Below are positions 54,878 through 64,000 of a DNA stretch of 64,000 nt, piece by piece. How positions within the stretch are numbered: the first letter of the stretch is position 1; every line of letters begins with the position of its first letter. The notes below the pieces were generated by a model. It worked only from the letters and a program-made list of their open reading frames with translations, was not told the DNA's origin and did not search any database. Source of the stretch: Arthrobacter cheniae (GTDB lineage Bacteria; Actinomycetota; Actinomycetes; Actinomycetales; Micrococcaceae). The translations under genes were made by a program, and so were the position numbers. Location: the NCBI RefSeq assembly GCF_003602275.1, contig NZ_QZVT01000005.1:258895-322894 (forward strand), in the 5' to 3' direction.

Positions 54878-56077
54878 CTACTTGAGGAAGTCGGGGACGT
54901 CGAGGTCGTCCGACCGGCCGGCGGACAGGTCGGGCTCCACGATCGCGGGCAGGTCGACGTCGAAGCCCGAGTCGGCCGGGACGGCCTGCACGTTCTGCGC
55001 GCGCTGCTGCGACCATGCGCCGAGTCCGGCGGTAGCGGCACCGGCCATGCGCTGCTGCTCGCCTCCGACACTCGGGGCGACTACCGGCCGCGAAGCAGGC
55101 GCCGACGTGGGCGCGGGCTGCGACGTGGCATCCACCTGGTCGAAACCGGCCGCGATGACCGTCACGCGTGCCTCGTCACCGAGGGCGTCGTCGATGACCG
55201 CACCGAAGATGATGTTCGCTTCCGGGTGAGCGACCTCCTGCACGAGGCGGGCGGCCTCGTTGATTTCGAAGAGTCCGAGGTCGGAGCCGCCCTGGATCGA
55301 CAGCAGGACGCCGTGGGCGCCATCGATGGAGGCTTCGAGCAACGGCGAGGCGATGGCCAGCTCCGCGGCCTTGACGGCGCGGTCCTCACCGCGAGCGGAG
55401 CCGATACCCATGAGCGCCGAACCGGCACCCTGCATGACCGACTTCACATCTGCGAAGTCGAGGTTGATCAGGCCCGGCGTCGTGATGAGGTCGGTGATGC
55501 CCTGGACACCCGAGAGCAGCACCTGGTCGGCGGAGCGGAAGGCATCGAGCATCGAGACGTTCCGGTCGCTGATGGACAGCAACCGGTCGTTCGGGATGAC
55601 GATGAGGGTGTCGACCTCCTCGCGGAGGGTGTCGATGCCGCTCTCGGCCTGGTTGGAGCGCCGGCGGCCCTCGAAGGTGAAGGGGCGTGTGACCACGCCG
55701 ATGGTGAGGGCGCCGAGCGATCGAGCGATGCGGGCCACGACGGGAGCACCACCGGTACCGGTGCCTCCACCCTCTCCTGCTGTGACGAAGACCATGTCGG
55801 CGCCGCGGATGACTTCCTCGATCTCCTCGGAGTGATCCTCCGCGGCCCGCCGACCCACTTCCGGATCCGCTCCCGCGCCGAGGCCGCGCGTCAGTTCGCG
55901 GCCGACGTCGAGCTTGACGTCCGCGTCACTCATCAGCAGCGCCTGTGCGTCCGTGTTGATGGCGATGAATTCCACGCCACGGAGCCCGACCTCGATCATG
56001 CGGTTGACGGCGTTGACGCCGCCGCCGCCGATGCCGACGACCTTGATGACGGCCAAGTAATTCTGAGGTGCTGCCAC
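54878..56077 (-). CDS. ftsZ: cell division protein FtsZ
   Basis: Tubulin-like GTPase that forms the Z-ring. The 399-residue product has [16 protein letters not shown], the tubulin signature [15 protein letters not shown], the T7-type [11 protein letters not shown], and the C-terminal conserved peptide [10 protein letters not shown] that binds partners such as SepF. The middle linker is Pro/Ala/Gln-rich. GTG 56077 is chosen ([12 protein letters not shown]); the longer frame to 56146 is not supported. Two GTTAACGTT repeats and a TTGACA box lie upstream. Confidence 0.98.
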   Translation of the reverse strand: MAAPQNYLAVIKVVGIGGGGVNAVNRMIEVGLRGVEFIAINTDAQALLMSDADVKLDVGRELTRGLGAGADPEVGRRAAEDHSEEIEEVIRGADMVFVTAGEGGGTGTGGAPVVARIARSLGALTIGVVTRPFTFEGRRRSNQAESGIDTLREEVDTLIVIPNDRLLSISDRNVSMLDAFRSADQVLLSGVQGITDLITTPGLINLDFADVKSVMQGAGSALMGIGSARGEDRAVKAAELAIASPLLEASIDGAHGVLLSIQGGSDLGLFEINEAARLVQEVAHPEANIIFGAVIDDALGDEARVTVIAAGFDQVDATSQPAPTSAPASRPVVAPSVGGEQQRMAGAATAGLGAWSQQRAQNVQAVPADSGFDVDLPAIVEPDLSAGRSDDLDVPDFLK

Positions 56078-56153
56078 GTCCTGTGTCCCTTGTTCGAATC
56101 TGTGTGCTGTACGGGGTCTGCCGATGGTCCGGCATTCGATCTTCACTCGAGAA

Positions 56154-56191
56154 AACGTTAACGTTCAGGTTGAGAGTTAACGTTATGTCAA
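56154..56191 (-). promoter_or_regulatory. ftsZ upstream repeats and probable promoter
   Basis: AACGTTAACGTT (56154-56165) is a 12-bp palindrome. GTTAACGTT occurs at 56157-56165 and again at 56176-56184. TTGACA on the minus strand is at 56191-56186. The segment is far AT-richer than its surroundings. The -10 box is not clear. Confidence 0.5.
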
Positions 56192-56329
56192 GTAACTTCT
56201 ATGTTCGACGCTAGGTGTATGTCTTCCGCGTTGCAATGACCGAGCGCCGTGTGTCGGGCGTGTCGACGTGTCCCACTGTCCGGGCAGCTGCGTGAACGGC
56301 GCCCGGGCAGTTGGACGAACGACGCCCGA

Positions 56330-57142
56330 TCACCTCGTGACCGGCCGGTCGGGGGTGCTGACATCGAACTCCCTGACCGGCGGATCGGACTCCGGTATCG
56401 CCAGCATCGCCTCGAGGACCTTCGCCTTCTCCGCGCTGCGCTCCGAGCTACCCCAGAATATTCTCTGGTCCCCTGTGAGGGACAGTCGGATCGAGTCGAC
56501 ACTTACCGCCGACGCGTTGTTGAGCCTCGAGAGGATCGAGACCGGCAGTTCGGCAAGGACCGCGGTGATCGAGGAGAAGACCTCGGAGTTCACAGCATTC
56601 GTGCCGCCGTCGATCAGGGGTAGCTTGACCTGGTCCCGCTCGGCCACGCTCGTCAGCTGCCGTCCCTCGGAGTCGATGAGCACGAAGTCCCCACCCTCCT
56701 GCAGGACGGCGACGGGCACGCGTTCATGCACCGTGACGACCAGCGTCGACGGAGGCTCGGCGGCGATCTCCACGTCCTCGATGGGCGCCTGGTCAACGAG
56801 CAGTGCGCGGACCTCGCCCGTCGAGATGCGCGTGAGCGGCGTCCCGGTCAGCGGGGCGAGGGCGGACTCGATCTCGGCTGTGGCCACCAGCGCATTGCCC
56901 TCGACGACGACGGCACGAAGCGCGAGCGCGGGCGAGAAGATGACGTACGCCACAACCCCTCCCAGGACGAGCACGACGGCCGTGATCGCGAGGAGGAGGT
57001 TGCGGAGCCGGTGGGAGCGCCGGGGCGCGGGGAAGTCAAGCACCTTTCCCGGCGGCAGGGCTCCATCCGAACGCTCGAGCAGGGAGACCTTCCCGGGCGC
57101 TGATCCCCCGGACCGGATGACGGGCGGCTTCCGCGGCGTCAT
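56330..57142 (-). CDS. ftsQ: cell division protein FtsQ
   Basis: Bitopic divisome protein, 270 residues. A basic, Pro-rich cytoplasmic N terminus is followed by one membrane segment (LLLAITAVVLVLGGVVAYVI, about 50-69), the POTRA domain (LRAVVVEGNALVATAEIES) and the C-terminal beta domain (ILSRLNNASAVSVDSIRLSL). Its start overlaps the murC stop in ATGA. It links FtsB/FtsL and divisome enzymes. Confidence 0.95.
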   Translation of the reverse strand: MTPRKPPVIRSGGSAPGKVSLLERSDGALPPGKVLDFPAPRRSHRLRNLLLAITAVVLVLGGVVAYVIFSPALALRAVVVEGNALVATAEIESALAPLTGTPLTRISTGEVRALLVDQAPIEDVEIAAEPPSTLVVTVHERVPVAVLQEGGDFVLIDSEGRQLTSVAERDQVKLPLIDGGTNAVNSEVFSSITAVLAELPVSILSRLNNASAVSVDSIRLSLTGDQRIFWGSSERSAEKAKVLEAMLAIPESDPPVREFDVSTPDRPVTR

Positions 57143-58743
57143 CCGCTCACTCCTGCCGACGATGTGCCCGCTGCGCGGTCCCGGAGCAGTCCGACGAGCC
57201 GGACGCCGTACTGCGTGACGTCCCCGGCTCCGATGGTCAGGACGAGGTCGCCGCGCCCGGCGTGACCGACAACGGCGCGAAGGGCTTCGGAGGGGTCCTC
57301 GATGAAGGTCGCTTCCGCAGCGGGCATGAGGTCGGTGATGGTCCAGCCACCCACGTCGTCGACCGGGTCCTCGCGTGCTGCGAAGACCGGCAGGACCGTC
57401 GCCGTGTCCGCCAGGGACAGCGCATCGGCGAAACCGTTTGCGAACTCGCGCGTCCGGGAGAAGAGGTGCGGCTGGAAGAGCACATGCACGCGGTGCTCGC
57501 CCGCGACCGTGCGCGCCGCGGTCAGCGCGGCCCGGACCTCCGTCGGATGATGTGCGTAGTCGTCGAACACGCGCACGCCGTCGCCTTCACCGCGTGCCTC
57601 GAAGCGGCGCGCGGCACCTGAGAAGAGGGACAGTCCCGTCGCCGCCATGGCCGGGTCCACGCCGAGTTCGAGTGCAACGGCGAAGGCGGCTACCGCGTTC
57701 AGGATGTTGTGCCGTCCGGGCACACTCAGCTGCAGCTCCTGCTGGGCGTCGAGTCCGTCGACGCTGAACGAGAGCACGCTGTTCGTGGTGCTTCCGAGGG
57801 CCCTTGTCCCGCTGATCCTGATGTCTGCGGTCTCTGCGTACCCATAGGTCCGGACGCGGCGCGTCGACGGGATTGCCGAGGCCAGCTCTGCCGACCCCGG
57901 GTCATCCGCGCAGGCCACGAGGAGCCCGTCATCGGGCAGTCCCTCCGCGAACTGCCGGAACGCTGCGTGGACGGCGTCGGCGGTGCCGTAATGGTCGAGG
58001 TGGTCGGCCTCGGCATTGGTGACGACGGCGATGCTCGGCGAGTAGTTGAGGAAGGAACCGTCCGACTCGTCGGCCTCGGCGACGAAGACGTCCCCGCCGG
58101 TCCACTCCGCGTTCACCCCCAGGGCCGCCACCTCTCCCCCGATGGCGAACGACGGATTGCGACCTGCCTGCTGGAGGAGGACCGTGATCATCGCCGTCGT
58201 CGTCGTCTTGCCGTGCGTCCCGGCAACCGCAATGGCCCGCTGGCCGGACATCGCGGCCGCGAGTGCCTCGGACCGGTGGAGGACGGGCAGCCCCCGACGG
58301 CGAGCCTCGGCGAGCTCGGGGTTCGTCTCGCGGATCGCCGATGACACGACCACCGTCCCGGTGTCAGGGACTGCTGCGGATTCATGGCCCACGTGGACGA
58401 CGGCGCCCAGAGCAGCCAGGGCGCGAAGTCCCTTCGATTCGGCTGCATCCGATCCGGACACGCGCATCCCCTGGCCGAGCAGCACCCGCGCGACGGCGGA
58501 CATTCCCGCACCTCCCAACCCGATGAAGTGCACGGGCTCCTGCAGACCGCTGCGCCCGCCGGGCGCTGGAAGGGAGGGGCCGGGGTCGGCCGTTGCTGGA
58601 ACAGCCGTTCCAGCGGTGGCCGGGGTTGTGCTGTCCGGGGTCATGCCGTCCGTCGTGATGCTGGGTCCTTCCGATGCGCCCTGTGCGGGCTGCGTGCGGC
58701 CGTCGTCGGTGGGCGACGCCGTCGTTCCTCTGTCAGCGGGCAT
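57139..58743 (-). CDS. murC: UDP-N-acetylmuramate-L-alanine ligase
   Basis: Adds L-Ala to UDP-MurNAc. The visible Mur ligase domains are: Rossmann domain (HFIGLGGAGMSAVARVL), ATP-binding P-loop (GTHGKTTTTAMI), NADVDHLDHYG-type loop (NAEADHLDHYGTAD), and the C-terminal FDDYAHHPTEVRA. It has an extra N-terminal Ser/Thr/Pro-rich stretch of about 60 residues before the domain. I chose ATG 58743; GTG 58752, which overlaps the murG stop in GTGA, is an alternative. The longer frame to 58893 is not supported. Confidence 0.95.
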   Translation of the reverse strand: MPADRGTTASPTDDGRTQPAQGASEGPSITTDGMTPDSTTPATAGTAVPATADPGPSLPAPGGRSGLQEPVHFIGLGGAGMSAVARVLLGQGMRVSGSDAAESKGLRALAALGAVVHVGHESAAVPDTGTVVVSSAIRETNPELAEARRRGLPVLHRSEALAAAMSGQRAIAVAGTHGKTTTTAMITVLLQQAGRNPSFAIGGEVAALGVNAEWTGGDVFVAEADESDGSFLNYSPSIAVVTNAEADHLDHYGTADAVHAAFRQFAEGLPDDGLLVACADDPGSAELASAIPSTRRVRTYGYAETADIRISGTRALGSTTNSVLSFSVDGLDAQQELQLSVPGRHNILNAVAAFAVALELGVDPAMAATGLSLFSGAARRFEARGEGDGVRVFDDYAHHPTEVRAALTAARTVAGEHRVHVLFQPHLFSRTREFANGFADALSLADTATVLPVFAAREDPVDDVGGWTITDLMPAAEATFIEDPSEALRAVVGHAGRGDLVLTIGAGDVTQYGVRLVGLLRDRAAGTSSAGVSG

Positions 58744-58748
58744 GGCGA

Positions 58749-59870
58749 TCACTGTCCGCCTGCCGCTGCGGCGAGGACGAGGTCGGCCATCCGCCGGTCC
58801 GCGTCGCGCACGCCCTGGGCGTAGGACGCAGTGGACATCGCGGACAGTCGTCGGGGATCGGTGAGGAGCGGCAGCACGGTCGTGCCGATCCATTCCGGGG
58901 TGAAGGCGGCATCGTCGACCAGGACGGCTCCTCCGGCGTCGACGAGCGCCGCGGCGTTGAACCGCTGCTCGCCATTGCCGTGGGGCAGCGGAACCAGCAC
59001 GGCGGGGAGTCCCACGGCGCTGACCTCGCTGACAGTGGCGGCACCGGCGCGTGCGACGAGCAGATCGGCCGCCGCGTACACCTGTTCCATGCGATCGACG
59101 AACTCGACCTGGTGGTACCCGTGGGCGGCCAGGGGATCCCGGTCGGTCCCGAGTACCTGCTTGCCCCGTCCGGTGATGTGGAGGATCTGGACCCCGGCGG
59201 CGGTGAGGAGCGGGACTGCAGCGGCGACCGCGCGGTTGAGGCTCGCGGCTCCTGACGACCCGCCCGTCACGATGAGGGTCGGGCGGTCGGCGTCCAGTCC
59301 GAGGGCAGCGCGGGCGCTGCTCCGTTCCGCTGCACGGTCGAGGTCGGCGATGGTCCTGCGCATGGGCATGCCCACGAGGACCGCGCCGGGGAGGCCTGTG
59401 CCGTCGAAGGCGACCGCGACGCGCGCCGCGATCCGCGCGCCTACACGGTTGGCCATCCCGGGTCGCGCGTTCGCCTCGTGGATGACGACGGGCACGCGTC
59501 GGGTCCAGGCTGCGAGGTAGACAGGAGTGGACACGTAGCCACCCACGCCGACAACGACGTCAGCCCCGGCCTCGGCCACGATGGCGCGGGCCTGGCGAAC
59601 GGCTCGCACGAGACGGACCGGCAGTTTGACGAGGTCGATGGAGGGCCTGCGCGGCATGGGTACGCGGTCGATGGTGCGGAGTTCGAACCCGGCCGCGGGG
59701 ACGAGGCGCGTCTCCATGCCCGCCTCGGTACCGACGGCGGTGATGCGCGTGCCCGGTCGCTGATCGACGATCGACCCGGCGATCGCCAGCAGGGGGCTGA
59801 TGTGTCCGGCCGTCCCGCCGCCCGCGAGGACGACGGAGAGCGCGCGGTCGGGCATGGAGGGGTGTGTCAT
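58749..59870 (-). CDS. murG: UDP-GlcNAc transferase MurG
   Basis: Adds GlcNAc to lipid I to make lipid II at the inner membrane face. The 373-residue product has the phosphate-binding [18 protein letters not shown], the [26 protein letters not shown] and the donor-site [23 protein letters not shown]-type motif. ATG 59870 overlaps the ftsW stop in ATGA; an alternative ATG lies 15 bases downstream. Confidence 0.97.
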   Translation of the reverse strand: MTHPSMPDRALSVVLAGGGTAGHISPLLAIAGSIVDQRPGTRITAVGTEAGMETRLVPAAGFELRTIDRVPMPRRPSIDLVKLPVRLVRAVRQARAIVAEAGADVVVGVGGYVSTPVYLAAWTRRVPVVIHEANARPGMANRVGARIAARVAVAFDGTGLPGAVLVGMPMRRTIADLDRAAERSSARAALGLDADRPTLIVTGGSSGAASLNRAVAAAVPLLTAAGVQILHITGRGKQVLGTDRDPLAAHGYHQVEFVDRMEQVYAAADLLVARAGAATVSEVSAVGLPAVLVPLPHGNGEQRFNAAALVDAGGAVLVDDAAFTPEWIGTTVLPLLTDPRRLSAMSTASYAQGVRDADRRMADLVLAAAAGGQ

Positions 59871-61282
59871 GAAAGTGAGTGGCCTCTTCCGGAGGTGGGC
59901 ACGGCGGGCCTCCGGTCGGCGGCCGCAGGAGTCGGAGGGTGAGGGGTCTTCCGCGCGAACGAGAGCAGCACGCCGACGGCGGCGAGCGTGAACGTGAGCG
60001 CGGACCCACCGTAGGAGATGAAGGGCAGCGGCACGCCGATCACGGGCAGCAGCCCGGTCACCATGCCGATGTTGACGAAGGCCTGCCCGATGAGCCAGAC
60101 GAGGATAGATCCCATCAGGATCCGCACGAACGGATCGGTGTAGCGCAGCGCCACCCGGATGGTCGCCACGGCGAGGATCCCGAACAGCAGGATGACGACG
60201 AGGGTTCCGAGGAGCCCGAACTCCTCGCCGATGATGGCGAAGATGAAGTCGTTGTGCGCTTCGGGGATCCAGTTCCACTTCTGCCGGCTCTGGCCGATGC
60301 CGACGCCGAACCAGCCGCCCGAGGCCATGGCGAACAGCCCGTTGTCGGCCTGCAGGCAGAGGTCCGCGCCGTCGTCGCAGTTCAGCCTCAGCCAGGCGCT
60401 GATGCGGCCACCGCGGTTCGAGCTCGTCGCCACCATTAGGAGGGAGCCCGCCAGGGCTGCGGCTCCCGCCAGCGTGAAGAGCTTGAGGGGTGCCCCGGCG
60501 AAGAACAGCGCGGCTCCGGCGATCATCATCAGCACGAGGCCGGTGCCGAGGTCACCACCGATCAGTACGAGACCGATCGGCAGGCCGCCGAACGGCAACG
60601 CCGGGATCATCGCGTGCTTCCAGTCCCGGATCAGCGCTTTCTTGCGCTCGAGCACGGCAGCAAACCAGAGGGCCAGTGCGAGCTTGGTGGGTTCGGATGG
60701 CTGGAAGGTCTGGCTGCCGATCTGGATCCAGTTCTTGTTGCCGTTGATCTCGACGCCGATGACGAGCACGAGGATCAGCAGCACGATGGCGATGGCCAGG
60801 CTCGGCCAGGCGAGGGCCTTGTAGGCGCGGGGGCCCAGGCGCGAGAGAACCAGCATCAGCATGAGCCCGGCGCTGGCCCAGACGGCCTGCTTGAGGAAGA
60901 GGTCGAAGGTGTCCTTCCCCTCGGAGATCGCCTCGACCGACGACGCGGAAAGAACCATGAGGAGGCCGATGGCGGTCAATGCCAGGGCGGAGCCGAGGAT
61001 CAGGTAGTAGCTGGAACGGGAGGGCGCACGGTCAGCACCCTCGAGGAGTTGCCAGCCGCGCCGGGCCCGTGCCCTGATGCCCCGGTCCTGGACGTCGGCT
61101 GCCTGCACCGCCGGGGCTGCTGTCGTGGCTCGGGTCCGTGGCTGAGACGTCGTGCTCGCGGCCGCTCCGGATCCGCCGGGCGTCCTCGTACCGGCGCCGG
61201 TGACCGGCCTGCCCGTCTCCTTGGTCCGGGCTGGCCGGACGGAGGGCTTACGTCCTCCTGGGCGGGTCGGCGTGGTCGCCAT
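59867..61282 (-). CDS. ftsW: peptidoglycan glycosyltransferase FtsW
   Basis: SEDS-family polymerase of septal peptidoglycan, about ten membrane segments. The 471-residue product has an unusually long basic, Thr/Pro-rich cytoplasmic N terminus (about 85 residues), then [31 protein letters not shown] and the closing [22 protein letters not shown] motif. The C terminus is basic and Pro-rich. It abuts murD with no gap. Confidence 0.96.
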   Translation of the reverse strand: MATTPTRPGGRKPSVRPARTKETGRPVTGAGTRTPGGSGAAASTTSQPRTRATTAAPAVQAADVQDRGIRARARRGWQLLEGADRAPSRSSYYLILGSALALTAIGLLMVLSASSVEAISEGKDTFDLFLKQAVWASAGLMLMLVLSRLGPRAYKALAWPSLAIAIVLLILVLVIGVEINGNKNWIQIGSQTFQPSEPTKLALALWFAAVLERKKALIRDWKHAMIPALPFGGLPIGLVLIGGDLGTGLVLMMIAGAALFFAGAPLKLFTLAGAAALAGSLLMVATSSNRGGRISAWLRLNCDDGADLCLQADNGLFAMASGGWFGVGIGQSRQKWNWIPEAHNDFIFAIIGEEFGLLGTLVVILLFGILAVATIRVALRYTDPFVRILMGSILVWLIGQAFVNIGMVTGLLPVIGVPLPFISYGGSALTFTLAAVGVLLSFARKTPHPPTPAAADRRPAVPTSGRGHSLS

Positions 61283-62860
61283 CTAGAACTCCTTCGCGAT
61301 TGTCCCCTGGCCACCACGCGCACGGACGGCCGCCATGAAGGCGGCCCCCCGGTGCGCGTAGGAGGAGAACTGGTCCATCGATGCGGCGGCCGGTGCCATG
61401 AGCACGGTGTCACCATCCCGGGCGACACGGGCTGCTTCGGCGACCACCCACTGCATCAGGGCGTCGCCGGACACGGGGTCGGGTGACCCGCTGCCGTCGT
61501 GCCCGAATCCAGTGTGAAGGCTTGGATAGGAGGACACCGGAACATCGGGAGCGTGTCGGGCGAGGGCGCCCTGGAGCGGCGTCGGATCCTGCCCGATCAG
61601 GACGACGGCGCGGAGTCGCTTCGCATTGTCCTTCACGAGGTCGTCGTAGGAGACGCCCTTCGACAGGCCGCCGGCCACCCACACGACGGATGGGAAGGAG
61701 GAGAGGGAGGCGGACGCGGCGTGCGGATTCGTGGCCTTGGAGTCGTTGATCCAGAGCACTCCGTCCTCGTTCGCCACCACCTGTATGCGGTGATCACCGG
61801 GCTGGAAGGCGCGGATGCCGTCCCGCACGGCGGCCACCGGGAGTCCCGCAGCACGGACCAGGGCTGCCGCCGCCAGGGCATTCGCGACCAGGTGCCGGGG
61901 AACCACGTCACCGAGCTCGCTGATGGACGCCAACTCGGCGGCCGAGTCCTTGCGCTGCTGGATGAAGGCTCGGTCGACGAGCAGGTCCTCCACGACTCCC
62001 AGCATGCTGATGGACGGCATCCCCGTGGTGAAACCGACGGCCCTGCAGCCCTCGATGACGTCGGCCTCCTCGACCATGGTCTCGGTGTCGCGCTGCTCGA
62101 CGTTGTAGATGCAGGCGATGCGGGTCCGCTCGTAGATCGATGCCTTGGCTGCGACATAGGCCTCGTAGCTGCCGTGCCAGTCCACGTGGTCTTCGGCGAC
62201 GTTGAGGCAGACGCTCGCCAGCGGCGAGATGGAGTGCGCCCAGTGCAGCTGGAAACTGGAAAGCTCCACGGCGAGGAAATCGTAGCCCTGGGGGTCCCGG
62301 ATGACGTCGAGGATCGGTGTGCCGACGTTGCCCGCTGCGACGGCGCGCTTGCCGCCCGCGATGAGCATGGCTTCGGTGAGGCCGACGGTGGTGGTCTTGC
62401 CGTTCGTCCCGGTGATCGTCAGCCATTCCGCCGTCGGGCGTCCTTCGCGCACCCGAACGCGCCAGGCCAGCTCGACATCACCCCAGATCGGTACGCCCGC
62501 GGCCGCAGCCTGTGCGAGGAGCGGTTGGCTCGGGCGCCAGCCGGGCGACGTGACGACGAGGTCGGCCTGCTCACCGTCGACGAGCGGGAGGCTTTCGGCA
62601 TGGTCCGCCCCGAGCAGGACCTGCCGGGCGCCGACGATCCGGAGCGTGTCGGCCTTGGCCTCGTTCTCCTCGGTCGCGCCGGCGTCGACGACGACGACGA
62701 TGGCTCCGAGTTCGATCAGGGTGTCGGCTGCCGAAAAGCCGGACGCACCGATACCAGCGACGACGACCCGCAGGCCCGCCCAGTCCGAGTCCCAGCTGGT
62801 CAGGTTCTTCAACCGTGGGGTCTCCCAACGGGGCAGCCCGGTTTCCTCGGCCCCGCTCAT
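61283..62860 (-). CDS. murD: UDP-N-acetylmuramoylalanine-D-glutamate ligase
   Basis: Adds D-Glu to UDP-MurNAc-L-Ala. The 525-residue product has [17 protein letters not shown], the ATP site [17 protein letters not shown], the carbamoylated-lysine region ([12 protein letters not shown]), [13 protein letters not shown] and a long loop before the C-terminal [17 protein letters not shown]. The start ATG 62860 overlaps the mraY stop in ATGA; ATG 62872 is four codons earlier. Confidence 0.96.
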   Translation of the reverse strand: MSGAEETGLPRWETPRLKNLTSWDSDWAGLRVVVAGIGASGFSAADTLIELGAIVVVVDAGATEENEAKADTLRIVGARQVLLGADHAESLPLVDGEQADLVVTSPGWRPSQPLLAQAAAAGVPIWGDVELAWRVRVREGRPTAEWLTITGTNGKTTTVGLTEAMLIAGGKRAVAAGNVGTPILDVIRDPQGYDFLAVELSSFQLHWAHSISPLASVCLNVAEDHVDWHGSYEAYVAAKASIYERTRIACIYNVEQRDTETMVEEADVIEGCRAVGFTTGMPSISMLGVVEDLLVDRAFIQQRKDSAAELASISELGDVVPRHLVANALAAAALVRAAGLPVAAVRDGIRAFQPGDHRIQVVANEDGVLWINDSKATNPHAASASLSSFPSVVWVAGGLSKGVSYDDLVKDNAKRLRAVVLIGQDPTPLQGALARHAPDVPVSSYPSLHTGFGHDGSGSPDPVSGDALMQWVVAEAARVARDGDTVLMAPAAASMDQFSSYAHRGAAFMAAVRARGGQGTIAKEF

Positions 62861-63957
62861 CCGACGACCCATTCCGCATAGAAGATACCGAGCGCCACGG
62901 CGACGAACAGTCCGGCGAGGATCCAGAAGCGGACCACCACGGTGACCTCCGCCCAGCCCTGGAGCTCGAAGTGGTGCTGGAGGGGCGCCATCTTGAACAC
63001 CCGCTTCCCGCCCGACATCTTGAAGTAGCCGACCTGGATGATGACGGACAGCGTGATCATCACGAACAGTCCTGCCAGGATCACCAGGAGCAGTTCGGTG
63101 CGCGAGAGGATCGCGAAGCCGGCGATGGCTCCGCCGATGGCCAGTGAACCGGTGTCACCCATGAAGATCTTCGCGGGCGAGGTGTTCCACCAGAGGAAGC
63201 CGACGAGCGCACCGCACATCGAGCCGGCGATCAGCGCCAGGTCGAGCGGATCACGTACCTCGTAGCAGACGCTGCCTGCACCGGGCGAACCACAGCTCTG
63301 GTTGCTCTGCCAGATGCCGATCAGCATGTAGGCACCGAAGACGAGAATGGAGGCGCCGGCAGCCAGGCCGTCCAGGCCGTCGGCGAGGTTCACGCCGTTG
63401 CTGGCACCCGTGATGATGAGGTTGGACCAGATGACGAAGAGGATGGCCCCGACGACCGTGCCGGCGAACGCGAGGTCGATGGGGAGGTCACGGATGAACG
63501 AGATCGCCGTCGACGCCGGGGTACGGCCCTGCTCGTTGGGGAACATGAGCGCCAGGACACCGAAGATGATGCCCACCGCGGTCTGCCCGATGATCTTGGC
63601 CGGCGCGCTCAGGCCGAGGCTGCGCTGCTTCGAGATCTTGATGTAGTCGTCGGCGAAGCCCACCAGTCCCATTCCTGCGGCGAGGAACAGCAGCAGCAGG
63701 CCGGAAGCACTGGGCCCGCCGACCGGGGAATCGGCCGCCATCATGATCAGGTGGGTCAGGAAGTAGGCCAGCAGGACGGACCCGACGATCACCGCGCCGC
63801 CCATGGTGGGCGTGCCGCGCTTGGTGTGGTGCGACGTCGGACCGTCGTCGCGAATGAACTGGCCGTAACCCTTGTTGACGAGGAGCCGGATGAACAGCGG
63901 CGTGCCCACGAGGGCGAAGAACAGGGCGGAGGCCGAGCTGATGAGAAGTGCTATCAC
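62857..63957 (-). CDS. mraY: phospho-N-acetylmuramoyl-pentapeptide-transferase
   Basis: Makes lipid I by joining UDP-MurNAc-pentapeptide to undecaprenyl phosphate. The 366-residue membrane protein has ten segments, the GTPTMGG and metal-site motifs [20 protein letters not shown] and [12 protein letters not shown]. The C-terminal [15 protein letters not shown] is characteristic. GTG 63957 overlaps the preceding stop in GTGA; GAAAGG lies upstream. Confidence 0.97.
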   Translation of the reverse strand: MIALLISSASALFFALVGTPLFIRLLVNKGYGQFIRDDGPTSHHTKRGTPTMGGAVIVGSVLLAYFLTHLIMMAADSPVGGPSASGLLLLFLAAGMGLVGFADDYIKISKQRSLGLSAPAKIIGQTAVGIIFGVLALMFPNEQGRTPASTAISFIRDLPIDLAFAGTVVGAILFVIWSNLIITGASNGVNLADGLDGLAAGASILVFGAYMLIGIWQSNQSCGSPGAGSVCYEVRDPLDLALIAGSMCGALVGFLWWNTSPAKIFMGDTGSLAIGGAIAGFAILSRTELLLVILAGLFVMITLSVIIQVGYFKMSGGKRVFKMAPLQHHFELQGWAEVTVVVRFWILAGLFVAVALGIFYAEWVVG

Positions 63958-64000
63958 GGCTGGTGGGCCTTTCCGGATCCGTCAGGTCCACTGTCCGCTT
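63954..64000 (-). CDS. murF: C-terminal end of the upstream gene, probably murF
   Basis: The last 14 codons ([14 protein letters not shown]) end in a TGA that overlaps the mraY start. Gene order in the dcw cluster makes murF the expected gene; the tail itself is not diagnostic. Confidence 0.55.
   Translation of the reverse strand, partial: ADSGPDGSGKAHQP

Noticed and set aside
1-64000. tRNA, rRNA, riboswitch or CRISPR features
   Set aside because: GTTCGA-type motifs seen (for example near 10864, 13190 and 59685) lie inside protein genes with no cloverleaf; no spaced repeat array was found.

Overview
The window is high-GC, gene-dense actinobacterial chromosome. Gene content and order best fit the Micrococcaceae (Arthrobacter and relatives); this is inferred from the parE/DUF7455/sigA block, the hisD-nrdR pair and a polyphosphate glucokinase, not from any search. 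GTG starts, GTGA/ATGA overlaps and long-stem terminators are common. I found no tRNA, rRNA, CRISPR array or recombinase gene.

Layout. 1-6.3 kb: cydA-cydB-cydD for cytochrome bd oxidase and its maturation transporter (cydD runs off the left edge), facing a BlaI-family repressor and an M56 metalloprotease; three BlaI-type operators lie between them. 6.3-16.6 kb: topoisomerase IV subunit B, a DUF7455 protein, the principal sigma factor, a DUF4192 protein, an MFS transporter, a PAC2 protein and leucyl aminopeptidase. 16.9-29.7 kb: lipoate-dependent metabolism (lpd, E2 acyltransferase, lipB, lipA) with OsmC, TIGR01777, Ser/Thr kinase, DUF6504-like, DUF4191 and RDD genes, ending in glnA behind a textbook four-part GlnR site. 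From pepA to panB the order follows M. tuberculosis Rv2213-Rv2225.

29.65-33.4 kb is the accessory region and breaks this synteny between glnA and glnE. The 3' end of glnA is partly repeated about 3.75 kb downstream, and an 11-bp-period direct repeat (AGTCCGCA twice) sits just inside each end. This is how attL and attR of a site-specifically integrated element look. No integrase remains. The main cargo is a secreted protein that combines an HNH-like domain, about five YxxW repeats and a complete SGNH hydrolase. A membrane acyltransferase-3 gene lies just outside.

35-46 kb returns to core genes: glnE and glnA2, panB, a SPOR-like peptide, map, ppgK, nrdR with its own paired NrdR boxes, hisD and a flavin reductase. 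46-64 kb holds dnaE, rluD-type pseudouridine synthase, lspA and divIVA, followed by the division and cell wall (dcw) cluster read leftwards: mraY-murD-ftsW-murG-murC-ftsQ-ftsZ-pgeF-yggS-sepF-yggT-divIVA, with most genes overlapping or abutting.

Points most worth attention: the glnA-end element and its fused secreted enzyme, the BlaI/M56 module controlling cytochrome bd, and a LexA-like box in front of the DUF6504-like gene.
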